Positions 60,761 to 64,000 of a stretch of DNA of 64,000 bases are shown here, piece after piece. Position 1 is the stretch's first letter. Each line of letters opens with the position of its first letter. The notes under the pieces are model-generated. The model was not told the DNA's origin and searched no databases. It saw only the letters and a program-made list of their open reading frames with translations. The position numbers and the translations under genes were made by a program. Source of the stretch: Dallia pectoralis (Eukaryota > Chordata > Actinopteri > Esociformes > Umbridae); assembly GCA_029465975.1 (NCBI GenBank), contig CM055739.1, positions 11,086,513-11,150,512 on the forward strand, written 5' to 3'.

Positions 60761-62325
60761 AGGGGGACAGCGGGTGACCGAGAATCCTGTACCAAAATGT
60801 AGAATTGTCTGTCAGAGAGGTAGGAGTAAAACCAAGATAGAGCATCACCAGAAATACCTACATCCGCAAGGCGCAGCATAAGTAGTTCATGGGAGACTGT
60901 GTCGAAGGCAGAGCTAAGGTCAAGAAGCAAGAGTAACGACAGCACGCCAGAGTCGCCAGAAAGAAGCAAGTCATTCAGCACCTTGACAAGGGCTGTTTCA
61001 GTACTATGTAGAGGACGAAAACCAGATTGAAAGGGATTAAAGAGGTTATTTGCAACAAGAAAAGACTGAAGCTGGGAAGCAACAGTACTTTCCAGTAATT
61101 TGGCCATGAAAGGTAGATTTGAAATGGGACGATAATTAGATAAAATAGAAGGATCAAGGCTGGGTTTTTTAAGAGCAGGGGTAACAGCGGCAGTTTTGAG
61201 TGACAGCGGGAAAGAGGCAGAGGTGAGAGATGCATTGATGAAGTGGGAGATAGGTGCAGAGATAACTGAATGACAACGTTTCAGAAGAGAAGTGGGTGCA
61301 GGGTCAAGATGACATGACGAAGGGTTAGATTTCAAAATTAACTGAGAAACAGAGGATGGAGTAGTTAGAGCAAATAAGGTTAGGGACTGATCAGATTGGT
61401 TAAGCCGATGTCTAGTGGTTGCAGCATCAGTAGAGAAGCTCTTTTGGGCAGCATCTGCTTTTTCTAGGAGATATTTAAGAAAAGAACTACAGAGTTCACC
61501 AGAAGCTAGAGCAGCCTCAGATGGAGGTTTGATGAGATTATTTATAGTGTTAAATAATGCTTTTGGCCTGTTACTAGATTTGTTGATCATGGCAGACACA
61601 AAACTAGAGCGCGCCAAGTTCAGGGCCAGTTTGTAATTATTTACATGTTCAACATAAGCTAGATGGTGAACAGTCAGGCCAGTGTTCCTGTAAAGACGCT
61701 CAAGCCGTCTGCCAGTGGTCTTGAGGATACGAAGCTCAGAGGTGAACCAAGGAGAGGAGTGTGTAGAAGGGACACTACGAGTCTTGACAGGGGCATGCTT
61801 ACCTAAGATATCGGTAATTATGAGGTGATAGCTAGTCAATATCAGAGAGGGAGAGGAGATGTCAAGCACATCACAGAGATTGGAAGAGGCAATGGAGGTA
61901 CAAAATGATACAGGATCAACAGCTTTGACATTCCGGTAGGATATAACAGTTTTTAGGCATTTTTTACGCACAGGCAGACTTAAGCTATAAGTAAGTAATT
62001 TGTGATCAGAAATGCCAATGTCAGAGAAAGAGATGGAGGATATATTAGCCTTATATGTACAGATCAGATCAAGGGTATGACCATGCTTATGAGTAGGAAA
62101 ATTAACATGCTGGGTTAAATTAAAACATTCAAAAATTGAGAGTAACTGAGAAGTGTTAGAACAGGCGACATCAACATGGATATTAAAGTCACCAAGCAGT
62201 AACATAGGAAATGACAATGAGCCAGCAACAGTCAGCAATTCACTGAGTTCAGAAAAAAAGCTAGACAGGGCCCTGGGAGGACGATAGAGCAAAATAATTA
62301 TAAGAGAGTCAGCCTTTAGAACCAT
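60712..62325 (-). pseudogene. L2 LINE endonuclease (C part) plus reverse transcriptase fingers, long open stretch of ORF2
   Basis: A 537-residue open stretch. Endonuclease motifs LLGDFNIHVD (about residues 42-51) and the catalytic-His motif SDHKLL (105-110) come first. A linker follows, then the reverse transcriptase segments NYRPISNLPFMAKLLE (about 405-420), FQSGFRPLHSTETALVK (about 442-458) and DLSSAFDTVSHELL (about 477-490), ending after TQGVP at the frameshift. This length of open frame implies a fairly recent insertion. Confidence 0.92.
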
Positions 62326-62917
62326 ATATTCAAATGTATCAGTGTCATGAAAATCAAGTTGCCTGAGTCGGATGCTTTACCATGCAGTCGAGGTCTAGAC
62401 ATAAACTTATATCCATCCGGTGCAAGTAGGTTTAACTGCATAAAATCCTCAGGAACTTGCCAGGTTTCAGTAAGAAAGAAAATATCAAGTTTATTGTCAG
62501 TGATGATTTCATTGAGATAAGATGCTTTGTCCGAGATAGATCGACAGTTCAGGAGAGCAAGATTATGATGCAAGACATTCAAATTGTCAGTAGAGTGGTG
62601 AATGTTAACAACCGGATAAATCAAAAACGCTGAGTAGTGCAGCAGACAGGCAATTTCTTTTTTTCAGTGGTGGGCAGTTTTCTATGGTTGGTCCAGATGC
62701 ATGGAATAGCAACAGGCTTAGAGTGAACAGTACCCTTGAGCAAGCGCGGTGAACGATGGATATAGCGTGGGCGCCGGAGAATCCCAAGTCTCCGACAGTA
62801 ATCAAACGTCATTGGATCAAGGCGCGAGCGGCAGTTCAAGGCCCTTAATTGCGATGATAAAAATCCCAAAACCATTACGAATGCAAGACAGAAAATGTGG
62901 CAACAGAAAGATGGCAT
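62316..62917 (-). pseudogene. L2 LINE ORF2 N-terminus and endonuclease start, frameshifted
   Basis: From about 62917 a frame (MPSFCCHIFCLAFVMVLGFL at its start) leads through RRPRYIHRSPRLLKG toward the endonuclease. A one-base slip in a T run near 62628 shifts it into the frame that holds LALLNCRSISDKASYLNEII and DIFFLTETW (about 62480-62560). A deletion after SRPRLHGK (near 62385) removes part of the endonuclease before the long frame ending at 60712 takes over. The first Met at 62915 is a plausible native start. Confidence 0.75.
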
Positions 62918-63458
62918 GTTAATACTGGGGAACTGTGAGCCAGTTCAACAGTAAACCACGTTAGCCAAACCCCAATCGTCACTTACCTTAAAACGCAGAC
63001 TGACTGGGAGACAAACAACCAGATAGTAAGCAGTAAACAGACAGCTCAACCGAATGCGAGAGTGGTAACTCACCCATCAGATGAGCCGAAAGTGGCAGGG
63101 ACATACAGGGTAGAGAGCTCGCGGCAGCCCAATGGCAAACTAATGCTCAATTCGGTTGAAAAATAACAAACAAAGTAATCCAGGTAAGTGCCAGTAGATC
63201 AGACACAGACAGCACACCAGCAAACTCGCAACCAGTAGCGATAGTTTTAGCGACAACAGCTCAGTACAATCCAAGTGAAACACCAATATAGCCTCGATAC
63301 GGAATGAGTTTCCAGTTTTCCAGACAAAACAGAACAAACAAACATACGGACAAAACGAAAACAATCCAGGTACGAAGCGGCAGCACAAACGCGCACAGCG
63401 TACTCAACCCGGAAGTGACATCACTAAACTGACTAAAAGGACGAGGGAATTCACAGTA

Positions 63459-63895
63459 CACTAGCCTGCTAGTTAGTATTTCCCTAGTCACTAGCCTGCT
63501 AGTTAGTATTTCCCTAGTCACTAGCCTGCTAGTTAGTATTTCCCTAGTCACTAGCCTGCTAGTTAGTATTTCCCTAGTCACTAGCCTGCTAGTTAGTATT
63601 TCCCTAGTCACTAGCCTGCTAGTTAGTATTTCCCTAGTTACTAGCCTGCTAGTTAGTATTTCCCTAGTCACTAGCCTGCTAGTTAGTATTTCCCTAGTCA
63701 CTAGCCTGCTAGTTAGTATTTCCTTAGTCACTAGCCTGCTAGTTAGTATTTCCCTAGTCACTAGCCTGCTAGTTAGTATTTCCCTAGTCACTAGCCTGCT
63801 AGTTAGTATTTCCCTAGTCACTAGCCTGCTAGTTAGTATTTCCTTAGTCACTAGCCTGCTAGTTAGTATTTCCCTAGTCACTAGCCTGCTAGTTA
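63459..63895. repeat. 30-bp minisatellite, right half, about 14.5 copies
   Basis: Same unit as 59205-59664 and in phase with it across the L2 insertion. These copies are almost identical to each other (only gttact and tccttag variants). The minus frame of 206 residues (Thr-Arg-Glu-Ile-Leu-Thr-Ser-Arg-Leu-Val repeats) is an artefact of ten codons per unit. Confidence 0.95.
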
Positions 63896-64000
63896 GTCTT
63901 TTAGACCTAAGCTAAATCTTTGTCCGTAAAACAGGACCATATTGTGCTATATTGTTCTATGTTAATGTGTCTGTCATCTTTAACTAGATGATTCAACCTT

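Larger units (their letters stand above)
59665..63458 (-). mobile_element. L2/Maui-type LINE, 3.8 kb, inserted in a minisatellite
   Basis: Minus-strand element. The 5' end is at about 63458 and the 3' end at 59665, ending in a (TTA)n tail (taataataat on the plus strand) after the gcgctatata-type L2 terminus. It encodes endonuclease and reverse transcriptase with frameshifts. The host word cacta lies on both sides (59660-59664 and 63459-63463), the likely 5-bp target duplication. Near full length, so insertion was not strongly 5'-truncated. About 63000-63458 is 5' untranslated and contains no convincing first open frame. Confidence 0.92.

Noticed and set aside
59205..63895. CRISPR-like array of 30-bp direct repeats
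   Set aside because: Repeats are head-to-tail without spacers, the context is vertebrate, and there are no cas genes.

Overview
The window is non-coding vertebrate DNA, almost certainly from a teleost fish. The evidence is a Rex3 (RTE-clade) retrotransposon, an L2/Maui-type LINE, seven relics from three fish Tc1 families, long (GT)n tracts and very many minisatellites. The Tc1 families resemble those of salmonids and pikes, so a salmonid or esocid is my guess (low confidence). I found no exon of a recognisable host protein, no rRNA and no intact tRNA. The real coding remnants all belong to mobile elements and all are broken.

Layout. 0-6.5 kb: unique DNA with a GC-rich patch, a Tc1 fragment that carries a small tandem expansion, and a probable non-autonomous element (3.76-5.42 kb) that carries a 49-bp hairpin minisatellite. 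6.55-15.74 kb: one minisatellite of about 9.2 kb, roughly 190 units of 45-49 bp, with a 2,622-bp higher-order duplication. 15.7-25.2 kb: a Tc1 relic, two long GT tracts, a G-rich 38-bp array, a LINE relic, a two-state 38-bp array, and abutting 27-bp and 24-bp arrays. 25-34 kb: unique DNA, three more Tc1 relics, a 68-bp array and a 39-bp polypurine/polypyrimidine array. 34-44 kb: CpG-containing unique DNA that looks like conserved non-coding sequence, an 82-copy 12-bp array, and Rex3 bounded by 13-bp target-site duplications. 44-57.5 kb: 73-bp, TCTG, 20-bp, 43-bp, 32-bp, 15-bp, 21-bp and 12-bp arrays, two Tc1 derivatives, and a faint Ty3/Gypsy trace. 59.2-63.9 kb: a 30-bp hairpin minisatellite split by a 3.8-kb L2 element.

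Tandem arrays fill close to 30% of the window by my hand count. Most long open frames are artefacts of repeat units whose length is a multiple of three (12, 15, 21, 24, 27, 30, 39 bp). Two themes stand out. First, tandem arrays repeatedly start inside, or exactly at the broken edge of, transposon relics. Second, several arrays have layered structure: higher-order blocks, linked variant sites, or a hairpin in every unit. Between the arrays, blocks rich in TAATTA-type motifs suggest a regulatory gene desert or large introns near a developmental gene; that part is inference. Array boundaries and copy numbers were read by eye and may be off by part of a unit.
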